Below are positions 30,667-38,150 of a DNA stretch of 64,000 nucleotides, one piece after another. Source of the DNA: an uncultured Oscillospiraceae bacterium (lineage in GTDB: Bacteria; Bacillota; Clostridia; Oscillospirales; Oscillospiraceae); the NCBI GenBank assembly GCA_934646185.1, contig CAKUEH010000001.1, forward strand, positions 186,001 to 250,000. The letters run 5' to 3'. How positions within the stretch are numbered: position 1 is the stretch's first letter; each line of letters begins with the position of its first letter. The position numbers and the translations under genes are program-made. The notes below the pieces were generated by a model. The model searched no databases. It was given only the letters and a program-made list of their open reading frames with translations, and was not told the DNA's origin.

Positions 30667-31992
30667 TTACTTCTGCCGCCCGCTTTCCCGATTCTCCAGC
30701 ATCGCCCATGCGATCAGGAAAAACGGAGTTGAAAGGCACATGGAGATCCCGAAAAACGCCTGTACACAGTAGCCGAGCACGGCGCTGCCGCAGATGAGCA
30801 CAGCGGGCTGTTCCCCTGCCCGTCGGACAAACCGGACGGCAGAGCACCCGAGCGCACCGAGCCAGCAGAGCAGCGCAAATATCCCCTGATTGGCAAGGAT
30901 GTTCAGATATTCATTGTGCGCCGCATCGATACCGGTACGGATCACGGTGTTCCTCGCTTCATCATAGCGCTCGAAATACGCCGTGATGCGCCGGGACAGC
31001 GTATCTGGCCCGCCGCCGAACAGCGGACGTTCCTTCACTGCCTGCCAGACATTTTTCCAGATATAGACCCGGCCGGAGCCAAACTCATCCTCCGCGCGGC
31101 CATGCAGAAGCGCATGCGCCTCGCCGAATATGCCGGGCAGAGCCGGGAGCAGAAGCACCGCAAGAAACGCCGCAAGCAGTCCCGCGCCGATCACGAGCGC
31201 CGCCACGCGGCGCTTTTTCCCGCTGAGCGCCAGCGGGAGCGGCAGGATCAGCCCCGCCGCAATGCCGAGAAGCCCCGCGGAGACGTCCATCCAGACGCTG
31301 ACGGTCAGGCACAGCGCCAGCGGCGCAAGCAGCCAGTACCGCCGGAGCTTCCACGCGCCATAGAAGAACGCAGGCATCGCCGCACACATCACAGCGGCCA
31401 GAAGGTCCGTATTGCCGATGGTTCCGAGATAGGCGCCGCTGTAGGCTTTTCCTGCGTCAGAATAGTGAAGTCCTTCCGGATACAGCCCCAACGGGTTTCC
31501 TCCCGCCAGCTGACACAGCGCAAGCAGGCAGCAAAGGCTCATGCCTGCTCCGAAGACATCGAGCATCCATTTTTTCGGGCGCGCAAGCCGTCCCAGCGGC
31601 AGAAAAACGGCGGCATACAGCGCAAGCGTCAGAAATCCCTCCCGGCGGCCAAGGCCGAGCCATGTATCCGCCTGCCATGGCGAGAGCAGCGACGAGAGCA
31701 GGCTGCACAGCACATAGCCCAGCATCAGCCATTCCGCTGGCCGGATCGCGCGTACAAATTCCCGAAATGGAGCAAACCTGAGCTGACGCATCACGAGCAG
31801 TTCCAAGTACAGCAGGGCTGTCCCCGCGCAATATGCCAGCGTCAGGATCAAAAACAGGCGATATTTTGCCGCCGTGATCTTCGCATACCCGTCCATCCCC
31901 GGCCAGAGCAGAAATACGCTCAGCATCAGCGCAAGATAGGCGTCTGTAATTTTCTCGGCCAACAGTCTGCCGGTCTGCGTTTTTCTGCGCAT
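30667..31992 (-). CDS. O-antigen ligase / Wzy-type polytopic membrane protein
   Basis: Membrane protein of 441 residues with about 11-12 helices. The large outer loop late in the chain has the Wzy_C pattern: FGSGRVYIWKNVWQAVKERPLFGGGPDTL (about 315-343) and AAHNEYLNILANQGIF (about 365-380). Such proteins polymerise or ligate cell-surface glycans using lipid-linked donors; which glycan is unknown, as no glycosyltransferases are adjacent. GGAGG 7 nt upstream of ATG 31992. The gap to the next promoter (31993-32116) shows nothing else. Confidence 0.87.
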   Translation of the reverse strand: MRRKTQTGRLLAEKITDAYLALMLSVFLLWPGMDGYAKITAAKYRLFLILTLAYCAGTALLYLELLVMRQLRFAPFREFVRAIRPAEWLMLGYVLCSLLSSLLSPWQADTWLGLGRREGFLTLALYAAVFLPLGRLARPKKWMLDVFGAGMSLCCLLALCQLAGGNPLGLYPEGLHYSDAGKAYSGAYLGTIGNTDLLAAVMCAAMPAFFYGAWKLRRYWLLAPLALCLTVSVWMDVSAGLLGIAAGLILPLPLALSGKKRRVAALVIGAGLLAAFLAVLLLPALPGIFGEAHALLHGRAEDEFGSGRVYIWKNVWQAVKERPLFGGGPDTLSRRITAYFERYDEARNTVIRTGIDAAHNEYLNILANQGIFALLCWLGALGCSAVRFVRRAGEQPAVLICGSAVLGYCVQAFFGISMCLSTPFFLIAWAMLENRESGRQK

Positions 31993-32116
31993 GCCGCTTC
32001 CTCCGCTTCTGTCTCATTTATTTTATAATTTTATCAGATCCGGCACACTTTTACAAGTGCCCGTGTCTCCGGACGCGCCTCGTCCGGCCGTTTTGCATTT
32101 CATTCGCAGGTTGTTC

Positions 32117-32144
32117 TTGACGAAATGATTATTTTTGCTATAAT
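32117..32144 (+). promoter_or_regulatory. Sigma-A promoter of the CNNM gene leader
   Basis: TTGACG, 16 nt, TATAAT. It leaves a ~195-nt leader that contains a mini-ORF and a terminator-like hairpin. Confidence 0.75.
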
Positions 32145-32176
32145 AATCCTAATTTAATGGGAAAGGAATGAAATCA

Positions 32177-32254
32177 ATGGATTCTGACGGCAGCGATTGT
32201 CATAGTACTCGTTTGATCTGCCATCTGTTTTTGGAAGCATATCTGCGCTGCTAG
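32177..32254 (+). CDS. Candidate 25-residue leader peptide
   Basis: ATG 32177 with GGAAAGGA 8 nt upstream encodes 25 residues (MDSDGSDCHSTRLIC, then HLFLEAYLRC) ending in TAG at 32252. The stop falls inside the hairpin that follows. No run of one amino acid points to a specific tRNA signal. Confidence 0.4.
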   Translation: MDSDGSDCHSTRLICHLFLEAYLRC

Positions 32255-32277
32255 ATGCAGGGCGGGCATGCTTTTTT
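32235..32277 (+). terminator. Possible attenuator in the CNNM leader
   Basis: Arms AGCAT (32236) and ATGCT (32268) with inner CTGC / GCAG, followed by TTTTTT. The short outer stem makes this weak by itself. Confidence 0.4.
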
Positions 32278-32346
32278 GCGTCTTCATGGGCGCATCAGCG
32301 AATTTTACACTACAATTTCAGATGACAGAAAAGGAGTTTACGTACA

Positions 32347-33639
32347 TTGTCTACCACCACATGCATCGTTATCATGGCAGTCTGTCTGATGCTCTCCGCC
32401 TATTTTTCGGCGACGGAAACGGCGTTTTCCTCCGCAAATTCGACAAGGCTCAAAACGCTCGCAGAGAAAGGGAATAAACGAGCGTCGCTGGTCTGCAAGC
32501 TGCTCGAGCGCTACGACCGGCTGCTGTCCACCATCCTGATCGGCAACAACATTGTCAATATCGCAGCAGCCTCTATCGGCACGGTGCTGTTCGTTAAACA
32601 CTACGGCGACGCCGGCGCCACGATCTCAACTGTCGTTGTTACGGTCGTCGTGCTGATTTTCGGCGAGATCTCGCCGAAAAGCATCGCGAAGGACTGCGCG
32701 GAATCCTGCGCCATGCTGTCCGCACCGATTCTGCAAGTCCTCATCTGGATCTTCACACCGCTGAACGCGCTGTTTTCCCTCTGGAAAAAGCTGCTGGCAA
32801 AGGTCTTCCGTCTCAGCTCCGACAATAAAATGTCGCAGGAGGAGCTGCTGATGCTGGTTGATGAGGTACAGCAGGACGGCAGCATTGATAAAAACGAGGG
32901 AGAGCTGCTGAAAAACGCGATTGACTTTTCCGAGCAGCGCGCGGAGGACATTCTGATTCACCGCACCGACCTCGCCGCGCTCCCGATCACGGCGACGAAG
33001 GAAGAGGTTGCCGCGCTGTTCACGGAGACAAAATATTCAAGATTACTCATCTATCAGGACTCCATCGACAACATTCTCGGCACCATCCACCAGAAGGACT
33101 TTTACGTCGGCTGCGGCGTGACGGACAAGCCGCTGCGGGACATTCTTCTGCCCCCTGTTTACGCGCTGGAGATGGAGCCCATCAGTCTGCTGCTCAAAAA
33201 GCTGCAGCAGGCCAAAACCCACGTTGCCGTCGTGGTCGATGAATACGGCGGCACCTGCGGCATTGTGACGATGGAAGACATCCTGGAGGAGCTGGTCGGC
33301 GAAATCTGGGATGAGCACGACGAAGAAGAGACACCTATCACCAGGGGCTCCGACGGCACATATCTGGTCGACGCCGAGATGAGCTTTGACGATTTCGCGG
33401 ATCACTTCGGCCTGAGATCCGATTCGGACATGGCCTCCGTCAGCGGCTGGGTCATGGAGCAGTTTGGCCGGCTTCCCGAAACCGGCGCAGTGTTTGACTT
33501 TGAAAATCTGCATGTCACGATCACGAGGATTGCAAATCACCATATCGAGCAGATCCGTGTTTCCACGGATACAGACGAGTCCGCAGAGCTGCCCTCCTCG
33601 TCTGAGGATCTATCCCCCACTGAAGCAGCAAGAATCTGA
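32347..33639 (+). CDS. CNNM/CorC (HlyC) family membrane protein, Mg2+-linked
   Basis: Hemolysin-family protein of 430 residues implicated in Mg2+ (or Co2+) transport. CNNM transmembrane domain (about 1-185) with the motif SAYFSATETAFSSANSTRL and ILIGNNIVNIAAAS, GEISPKSIAKD; paired CBS domains (about 200-325, with DEYGGTCGIVTMEDILEELVG closing them); and CorC_HlyC domain (about 340-415, YLVDAEMSFDDF, ASVSGWVMEQFGRLPETG). The start is a TTG at 32347 with AGGAG 10 nt upstream; no ATG fits the family N-terminus. The long leader suggests conditional expression. Confidence 0.92.
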   Translation: MSTTTCIVIMAVCLMLSAYFSATETAFSSANSTRLKTLAEKGNKRASLVCKLLERYDRLLSTILIGNNIVNIAAASIGTVLFVKHYGDAGATISTVVVTVVVLIFGEISPKSIAKDCAESCAMLSAPILQVLIWIFTPLNALFSLWKKLLAKVFRLSSDNKMSQEELLMLVDEVQQDGSIDKNEGELLKNAIDFSEQRAEDILIHRTDLAALPITATKEEVAALFTETKYSRLLIYQDSIDNILGTIHQKDFYVGCGVTDKPLRDILLPPVYALEMEPISLLLKKLQQAKTHVAVVVDEYGGTCGIVTMEDILEELVGEIWDEHDEEETPITRGSDGTYLVDAEMSFDDFADHFGLRSDSDMASVSGWVMEQFGRLPETGAVFDFENLHVTITRIANHHIEQIRVSTDTDESAELPSSSEDLSPTEAARI

Positions 33640-33659
33640 TTTTCATGGGGAGCATATAT

Positions 33660-33698
33660 AAAGTATTGCCCACCGGCTATGCTGGTGGGCAATACTTT
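33660..33698 (+). terminator. Terminator after the CNNM gene
   Basis: AAAGTATTGCCCACC / GGTGGGCAATACTTT around GGCTATGCT; near-perfect 15-bp stem. Confidence 0.8.
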
Positions 33699-33708
33699 AT
33701 AAAGAAAA

Positions 33709-33739
33709 ACGCCTGAAATCATATGATTTCAGGCGTTTT
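33709..33739 (-). terminator. Terminator of tRNA-Thr
   Basis: Perfect palindrome AACGCCTGAAATCATATGATTTCAGGCGTT core; on the minus strand it follows the tRNA 3' end by 2 nt and ends in TTTTTC. Confidence 0.88.
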
Positions 33740-33740
33740 C

Positions 33741-33816
33741 TGGAGCTGCTGGGCAGATTCGAACTGCCGACCTCGTCATTACCAATGACGCGCTCTACCG
33801 ACTGAGCTACAGCAGC
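33741..33816 (-). tRNA. tRNA-Thr (anticodon GGT)
   Basis: 76 nt with encoded CCA. Acceptor stem GCTGCTG / CAGCAGC, D arm AGCTCAGTCGGTAGAGC, anticodon stem CGTCA / TGACG with loop TTGGTAA (anticodon GGT, reads ACC and ACT), T arm GGCAGTTCGAATCTGCC. Discriminator T. Own consensus promoter and terminator, so transcribed alone. Confidence 0.97.
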
Positions 33817-33843
33817 AAGTCTCTTTCTCAAGAGCGCTCCGTT

Positions 33844-33871
33844 ATTATAGCACAAAGTCGGGATTTGTCAA
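33844..33871 (-). promoter_or_regulatory. Promoter of tRNA-Thr
   Basis: TTGACA (33871-33866), 16 nt, TATAAT (33849-33844); start about 20 nt before the tRNA. Confidence 0.9.
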
Positions 33872-34042
33872 GTGGTGATTTTCGTTTTTTTATTTTTCCG
33901 TGAAAAAACGGGGCAGCAGCGAAATGTTCACAATTCCTTTTCCTGCCGTTCACACTTCGGACACGATTTGCCCGTATACTCATAATCAAGGATTTACCCA
34001 ATCCTCTCTTTCTTCTCTTTTTCTTTTCTTTCTTCAAACAAA

Positions 34043-34072
34043 GGCCCGCAGCCGAACGGCTGCGGGTTTTTG
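34043..34072. terminator. Terminator after obg
   Basis: CCCGCAGCCG-AA-CGGCTGCGGG; TTTTTG on plus, CCTTTGTTTG on minus. The rest of 33872-34040 holds no gene. Confidence 0.8.
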
Positions 34073-34077
34073 TTTGC

Positions 34078-35352
34078 TTATTTCGTGTAGTCGAATTCAA
34101 AATCGTAGATGCTGACGGTATCGCCGTCCTCGATGCCCTGCTCTTCCAGCCGGTCGAACAGGCCGCTCTTGCGGAGCTGGCGGTCGAAGTACATGCGGGA
34201 CTCGTAATCGTCGAAGTTGATGTCGTTCAGGAGCTTTTGGAGCCACTTACCGGACACGACCCACAGATCGTCATAGTGTTCGATCTGCAGCTCGTCCGCG
34301 TCTCCTGCCTCTGCCAGAGGCTTGACGTACTCCGGCTCGTAGATCGTGACGGGCGGAAGCGCGGCAAGCTTGCCCGCGATGGTCTTCATGAGCTCGCGCG
34401 TGCCCTGCGTCGTAGCGGCAGAGATCACGTAGAATTCATAGCCCTGCGCCTCGACGTGCGCCTTGAGCCGCTCCAGATTGTCGCTGTCCGGGGGCAGCAG
34501 ATCCGCCTTGTTCGCCGCGACGAGCATGGGACGGGCCGCAAGATCCGGCGAATACTGCCGGAGCTCCTCGTTGATCTTCTCAAAATCATCGACCGGGTCG
34601 CGGTCCTCGCTGCCGGAAACGTCGACGACGTGGACGAGCAGGCGGCAGCGGTCGATATGGCGCAGGAAATCGTGGCCGAGACCGACGCCGTCGGCCGCGC
34701 CCTCGATGATACCGGGGATATCGGCCATGACGAACGAAACGCCGTCTGCGACGTAGATGACGCCGAGGTTCGGATAGAGCGTGGTGAAGTGGTAATTTGC
34801 GATCTTCGGGTGCGCGTTGGACGTGACGGACAGGAGCGTCGATTTACCGACGTTCGGGAATCCGACAAGGCCCACGTCGGCCAGCAGCTTGAGTTCCAGA
34901 ATGACGTCGTGCTCCTCGCCGGGAAGACCCGCCTTGGCAAAGCGCGGCACCTGACGGGTCGGCGTGGCGAAGTGCTGGTTGCCCCAGCCGCCTCTGCCGC
35001 CTCTGCAGAGGACGAAATCGGCGGAATCGGACATGTCCTTGACGATCTCGTTCGTGGCAAGATCGCGCACGACGGTGCCTCTGGGCACCTTGATGATCAG
35101 GTTCTCGCCGTTCTTGCCGCGGCAGCGCTTGCCCTGCCCGTTTTCGCCGTTCGGCGCGGTATACTTGCGCTTGTAGCGGAAGTCCATCAGCGTAGACAGG
35201 TTATCGTCGACGCGCAGGACGATGGAGCCGCCGTTGCCGCCGTCGCCGCCGTCCGGGCCGCCCGCGGCCACGTATTTTTCCCGGTGGAAGGCCACAGCGC
35301 CGTTGCCGCCCGCGCCGGCCTTGACCGAGATTCTGACTTTATCAATAAACAT
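34078..35352 (-). CDS. obg: Obg-family GTPase (ribosome assembly)
   Basis: Large GTPase of 424 residues needed for 50S maturation and stress control. Gly-rich Obg fold (1-158, GAGGNGAVAFHREKYV, GGDGGNGGSIVL), G domain with GFPNVGKST (about 165-173), YHFTTLYPNLGV, ADIPGIIEGAADGVGLGHDF, AANKADLLP, and a C-terminal OCT domain (about 345-424, WVVSGKWLQKLL, RKSGLFDRLEEQGIEDGDTV). Normally follows rpmA directly; here two extra genes are inserted. Its start overlaps the end of the GNAT gene by 11 bp. Confidence 0.97.
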   Translation of the reverse strand: MFIDKVRISVKAGAGGNGAVAFHREKYVAAGGPDGGDGGNGGSIVLRVDDNLSTLMDFRYKRKYTAPNGENGQGKRCRGKNGENLIIKVPRGTVVRDLATNEIVKDMSDSADFVLCRGGRGGWGNQHFATPTRQVPRFAKAGLPGEEHDVILELKLLADVGLVGFPNVGKSTLLSVTSNAHPKIANYHFTTLYPNLGVIYVADGVSFVMADIPGIIEGAADGVGLGHDFLRHIDRCRLLVHVVDVSGSEDRDPVDDFEKINEELRQYSPDLAARPMLVAANKADLLPPDSDNLERLKAHVEAQGYEFYVISAATTQGTRELMKTIAGKLAALPPVTIYEPEYVKPLAEAGDADELQIEHYDDLWVVSGKWLQKLLNDINFDDYESRMYFDRQLRKSGLFDRLEEQGIEDGDTVSIYDFEFDYTK

Positions 35353-35872
35353 ATGCTTCGTCTCCTTTCAGATGAAGCTCGTAAAACGCCGCGTCAAACG
35401 TCTCGCTGCCGTCAATGCGGCTGTATTGGCCGTAATGCGTCAGCTGAAAGCCGCACTTGCGCGCAACGTTTCCGGATGCCGTATTCAAAACTGCGTGGGT
35501 CAGCGCGAAATCCCGCACGCCGAGGCTGTGATACGCCCACGCAAGCATCGCCTGCGCCGCTTCTGTCGCATAACCCTGTCCCCATGCGTCGCGCCGGAGG
35601 TTGTAGCCCAGCATATGCACGCCGTCTTCGTTTTTATCCAAGCCGCCTGTGCCGATCAGCTGGCCGTTGTCCTTGCGGTAAAACCCGAATTCCAGCATAT
35701 CCGGTGTGATTGACGTGATCCACGCGCGTGTATCCTCGATGCTTTTATGCAGCGGATAGGGCATATACCGGTTCACCTCCGGATCGCTGGCCCAGGCAAA
35801 GACCGCCGGCGCGTCTTCCTGTGTGATTGGCTTGAGGATCAGCCTCTGCGTTTCAATTCTCTGGTTTTCCAT
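35342..35872 (-). CDS. GNAT acetyltransferase, RimJ/RimL type
   Basis: N-acetyltransferase of 176 residues: TQRLILKPITQEDAPAVFAW start, strand LIGTGGLDK, acetyl-CoA loop RRDAWGQGYATEAAQAML (about 93-110) and NTASGNVARKCGFQLTHYG. It resembles ribosomal-protein or small-molecule acetyltransferases of the RimJ group. Overlaps the preceding gene by 20 bp and obg by 11 bp, so the three form one transcript. Substrate unknown. Confidence 0.9.
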   Translation of the reverse strand: MENQRIETQRLILKPITQEDAPAVFAWASDPEVNRYMPYPLHKSIEDTRAWITSITPDMLEFGFYRKDNGQLIGTGGLDKNEDGVHMLGYNLRRDAWGQGYATEAAQAMLAWAYHSLGVRDFALTHAVLNTASGNVARKCGFQLTHYGQYSRIDGSETFDAAFYELHLKGDEAYVY

Positions 35873-36443
35873 GAAAGCTTACTTCCTCCAGCGTATGTTC
35901 CCAGATTTCCGGATAGTGCTCCTGATAATACCGCGCGCAGTCGGAATCAGGAGTCTTCCAGATCTCTTTCTTCCGGATCTCTTCGGAGATGGCCTTTTCC
36001 AGCCAAGCTCGTTTTTTTGCGAATTTCTCCGGATCGGATGCAACGTGCTCGTAGCCCAGCAACAGGATATTGCCCGCTTCCTGCTCCCGCAGGAACGCTT
36101 CATAGGCATCCGGGATATATTCCGCGCCAAGAATGCGGACAGGCTGCGCGGATACGAACTCGTTCGGAATTTCCGTCTTTTCGTAGTCCCCTTCTTCGCA
36201 GGTGTAGATCCAGCCGGTTTTGCCCGCGTAGAGCTTTTTCAGCGCGTCGGGGAATGGATCGTCGAAATACAGCTTGCCCTGCCGGGTATAGCCGTATGCG
36301 TATTCATAATTCCGGATGAGGTAGAACAGTGCCATGGCGCGCAGGGACGTCAGACAGACCTGCGTGGGCTTGTCAAAATACGGAGACTTTCTCGGCTCGA
36401 GCATTTGCAGGCCGCCTGTCGGAGAAGCGTGATAGTATGTCAT
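35853..36443 (-). CDS. Conserved hypothetical protein, possibly ADP-ribosyltransferase-like fold
   Basis: Soluble protein of 196 residues, not firmly recognised. It begins YYHASPTGGLQMLEPRKS, then VCLTSLRAMALFYLI, WIYTCEEGDYEKTEIPNEFVS, and a charged helical C-terminus (KKRAWLEKAISEEIRKKEIW). The opening HAS...LxP followed by a T/S strand and a helix beginning with A/M resembles the H-Y/T arrangement of small ADP-ribosyltransferase/Tpt1-like folds. This is a guess from pattern only. Sits between rpmA and the GNAT gene, overlapping the latter; GGGAGGTG precedes its ATG. Confidence 0.75.
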   Translation of the reverse strand: MTYYHASPTGGLQMLEPRKSPYFDKPTQVCLTSLRAMALFYLIRNYEYAYGYTRQGKLYFDDPFPDALKKLYAGKTGWIYTCEEGDYEKTEIPNEFVSAQPVRILGAEYIPDAYEAFLREQEAGNILLLGYEHVASDPEKFAKKRAWLEKAISEEIRKKEIWKTPDSDCARYYQEHYPEIWEHTLEEVSFHGKPEN

Positions 36444-36462
36444 GCCGCACCTCCCTAAGAAA

Positions 36463-36494
36463 AAACCCCGAACGGGACTCGTTCGGGGTTTTTA
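36463..36494. terminator. Terminator after rpmA
   Basis: AAAACCCCGAACG / CGTTCGGGGTTTT with a GGACT loop; T tract on both strands. Confidence 0.92.
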
Positions 36495-36502
36495 CAACAA
36501 AA

Positions 36503-36784
36503 TTACTGTTCTGCGTAGACAGAGCACATCTTGCGATCCTTGCCCATACGCTCGAACTTGACCTTGCCGTCGATCAGAGCGAACAGCGTATCATCCTTGC
36601 CGATACCGACGTTGTTGCCCGGATGAATGTGCGTGCCTCTCTGACGAACGAGGATGTTGCCAGCCAGAACGAACTGACCGTCAGCGCGCTTCGCGCCGAG
36701 TCTCTTCGATTCAGAATCACGGCCATTCTTGGTGGAGCCGCCGCCTTTCTTGTGAGCGAAGAACTGGAAACTCATATTAAGCAT
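36503..36784 (-). CDS. rpmA: 50S ribosomal protein L27 with Prp-cleaved N-terminus
   Basis: L27, 93 residues as translated. The leader MLNMSFQFF precedes AHKKGGGSTKNGRDSES; Firmicutes remove such an extension with the protease Prp between F and A so that the N-terminus reaches the peptidyl-transferase centre. Prp is encoded just upstream and overlaps by 8 bp. ATG 36784 gives the full leader with GGAGG upstream. Confidence 0.97.
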   Translation of the reverse strand: MLNMSFQFFAHKKGGGSTKNGRDSESKRLGAKRADGQFVLAGNILVRQRGTHIHPGNNVGIGKDDTLFALIDGKVKFERMGKDRKMCSVYAEQ

Positions 36785-37112
36785 CGTTTTGCACCTCCAA
36801 AACTTCGATATAATCAGGATAGTCATCCCGCAGAGAACACAATGTGAGCATCATGCCGGAGAGAACCGCCTGTACGGCCTCTTCGCTTTCACACGCTGCG
36901 GGAAGGGTCAGGGTGATCCGGGCCTCGTCTTCGTTGACCTTGCATTTGGCATGCTCGCCGAGCACATCGTTGATCGTGCACTCTGCAAGCTTGACGGCTG
37001 TGGAAACGGCTGCGCACACAATGTCGCTGCCTTCCTCTGCATAGCCGCTGTGGCCCGAACAGCAGAATCCGGTGATCCTGCCCTCGTGATCGAAAAATTC
37101 GACGCGCGTCAT
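36777..37112 (-). CDS. prp: Prp, ribosomal-processing cysteine protease
   Basis: Cysteine protease of 111 residues that trims L27. Catalytic pair: His in CSGHSGYAEEGSD (H22) and Cys in IVCAAVSTA (about C34). Lies between rplU and rpmA (formerly ysxB), 3 bp after rplU. Confidence 0.94.
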   Translation of the reverse strand: MTRVEFFDHEGRITGFCCSGHSGYAEEGSDIVCAAVSTAVKLAECTINDVLGEHAKCKVNEDEARITLTLPAACESEEAVQAVLSGMMLTLCSLRDDYPDYIEVLEVQNDA

Positions 37113-37115
37113 AAC

Positions 37116-37427
37116 TTACAGCGCGATCTTTTCGATCTGCACCTTGGTGTACGGCTGTCTGTGGCCCTGGAGGGACTTGGAGTCCTTCTTCGGACGGTAC
37201 TTGAAGACGCGGATCTTCTTGCCCTTGCCATTCTTCAGAACCTTAGCCTCAACCTTAGCACCTGCAACTGTGGGGGTACCGAACTTGGAGTCAGCACCGT
37301 CGACAACTGCCAGAACCTGATCGAAGGTGACGGTCTGCTCAGCCTCCGCCGCGAGCTTCTCGATGTAGATCACATCGCCCTCCTTGACGTTGTACTGCTT
37401 ACCGCCGGTAACGATAATAGCCTGCAT
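37116..37427 (-). CDS. rplU: 50S ribosomal protein L21
   Basis: L21, 103 residues: MQAIIVTGGKQYNVKEGDVI, KVLKNGKGKKIRVFKYRPKKDSKS and GHRQPYTKVQIEKI are family hallmarks. ATG 37427 is preferred to ATG 37439 on homology and position of AGGTAGG. First gene of rplU-prp-rpmA. The 85-nt leader has a GAGGT...ACCTC hairpin that could be an L21-type autoregulatory leader. Confidence 0.97.
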   Translation of the reverse strand: MQAIIVTGGKQYNVKEGDVIYIEKLAAEAEQTVTFDQVLAVVDGADSKFGTPTVAGAKVEAKVLKNGKGKKIRVFKYRPKKDSKSLQGHRQPYTKVQIEKIAL

Positions 37428-37512
37428 ATTCGTTTGCACCTACCTTTTCTTTCGTAGACTCGCTCTTGAGGTGTGCCGGAGCAGCTTTTGACCTCTTTAA
37501 TGCGGCTTATGG

Positions 37513-37541
37513 ATTATACCAGAGATTTTTCTCCGTGTCAA
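37513..37541 (-). promoter_or_regulatory. Promoter of rplU-prp-rpmA
   Basis: TTGACA (37541-37536), 17 nt, TATAAT (37518-37513). Confidence 0.9.
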
Positions 37542-37563
37542 ATACTTTTTTGCGGAAAATCGC

Positions 37564-38130
37564 TTATTTTTCCGCTGCTTTGATCTTTTCCTCCGTATCC
37601 TCGCGGACCGCCTCGCGCAGCTTCGTCAGATAAGGGGAAAACGCGACGGCATCATAAGCGTATGTCCGGTTGAGATCGTATTCCAGCGGCTCCCACGAGC
37701 GGATATCAGACTCGTTGTGCTGGATGACGGCCTCGAGCTTGTCCAGCGCCTTATAGAGCTTCGCCTCCTCCGTCTGCAGCGCGCCCATCTCGGTGTAAAG
37801 CGCGGCGAGCTCCGTGTTATACGGGGCTGGGAGCGACGCGACCCAGCTAAACAGCGCGGTATCCTCCTTCTTTTCATCGCTTGCGGACTTCAAAAACGTC
37901 GGAATATCGCCGGTGAAGCACTCGCCGAGATCGTGGATCAGGCACATTTTGATGACCTTGTCCATATCGAGCGCAGGAAATTCATCCTTCATGAAAAACG
38001 CCGTCAGCGCCAGACGCCAGCTGTGCTCGGCGACGCTTTCGCGGCGGCCTTTGCTCGTCTCGCAGTGGCGCAGCTCGTCCTTGAGGCGCTCGGCAATATG
38101 TAACACATCCAGTAATGCACGCACTTCCAT
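37564..38130 (-). CDS. HD-domain hydrolase (YfbR-like)
   Basis: HD-superfamily phosphohydrolase of 188 residues. Metal ligands: H in VAEHSWRLAL, HD in CLIHDLGECFTGD, D in ALDKLEAVIQHNE. The size and EHSW/HDLGE pattern match YfbR/HDDC2-type 5'-deoxynucleotidases. AGGGGAG precedes the ATG. Twenty bp after radA; likely same operon. Confidence 0.9.
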   Translation of the reverse strand: MEVRALLDVLHIAERLKDELRHCETSKGRRESVAEHSWRLALTAFFMKDEFPALDMDKVIKMCLIHDLGECFTGDIPTFLKSASDEKKEDTALFSWVASLPAPYNTELAALYTEMGALQTEEAKLYKALDKLEAVIQHNESDIRSWEPLEYDLNRTYAYDAVAFSPYLTKLREAVREDTEEKIKAAEK

Positions 38131-38150
38131 AGAAAATCTCCCCTATTATA

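Noticed and set aside
32155..32346. M-box or other Mg2+/Mn2+ riboswitch before the CNNM gene
   Set aside because: The conserved sequence blocks of those aptamers were not found; only a mini-ORF and weak hairpin are visible.
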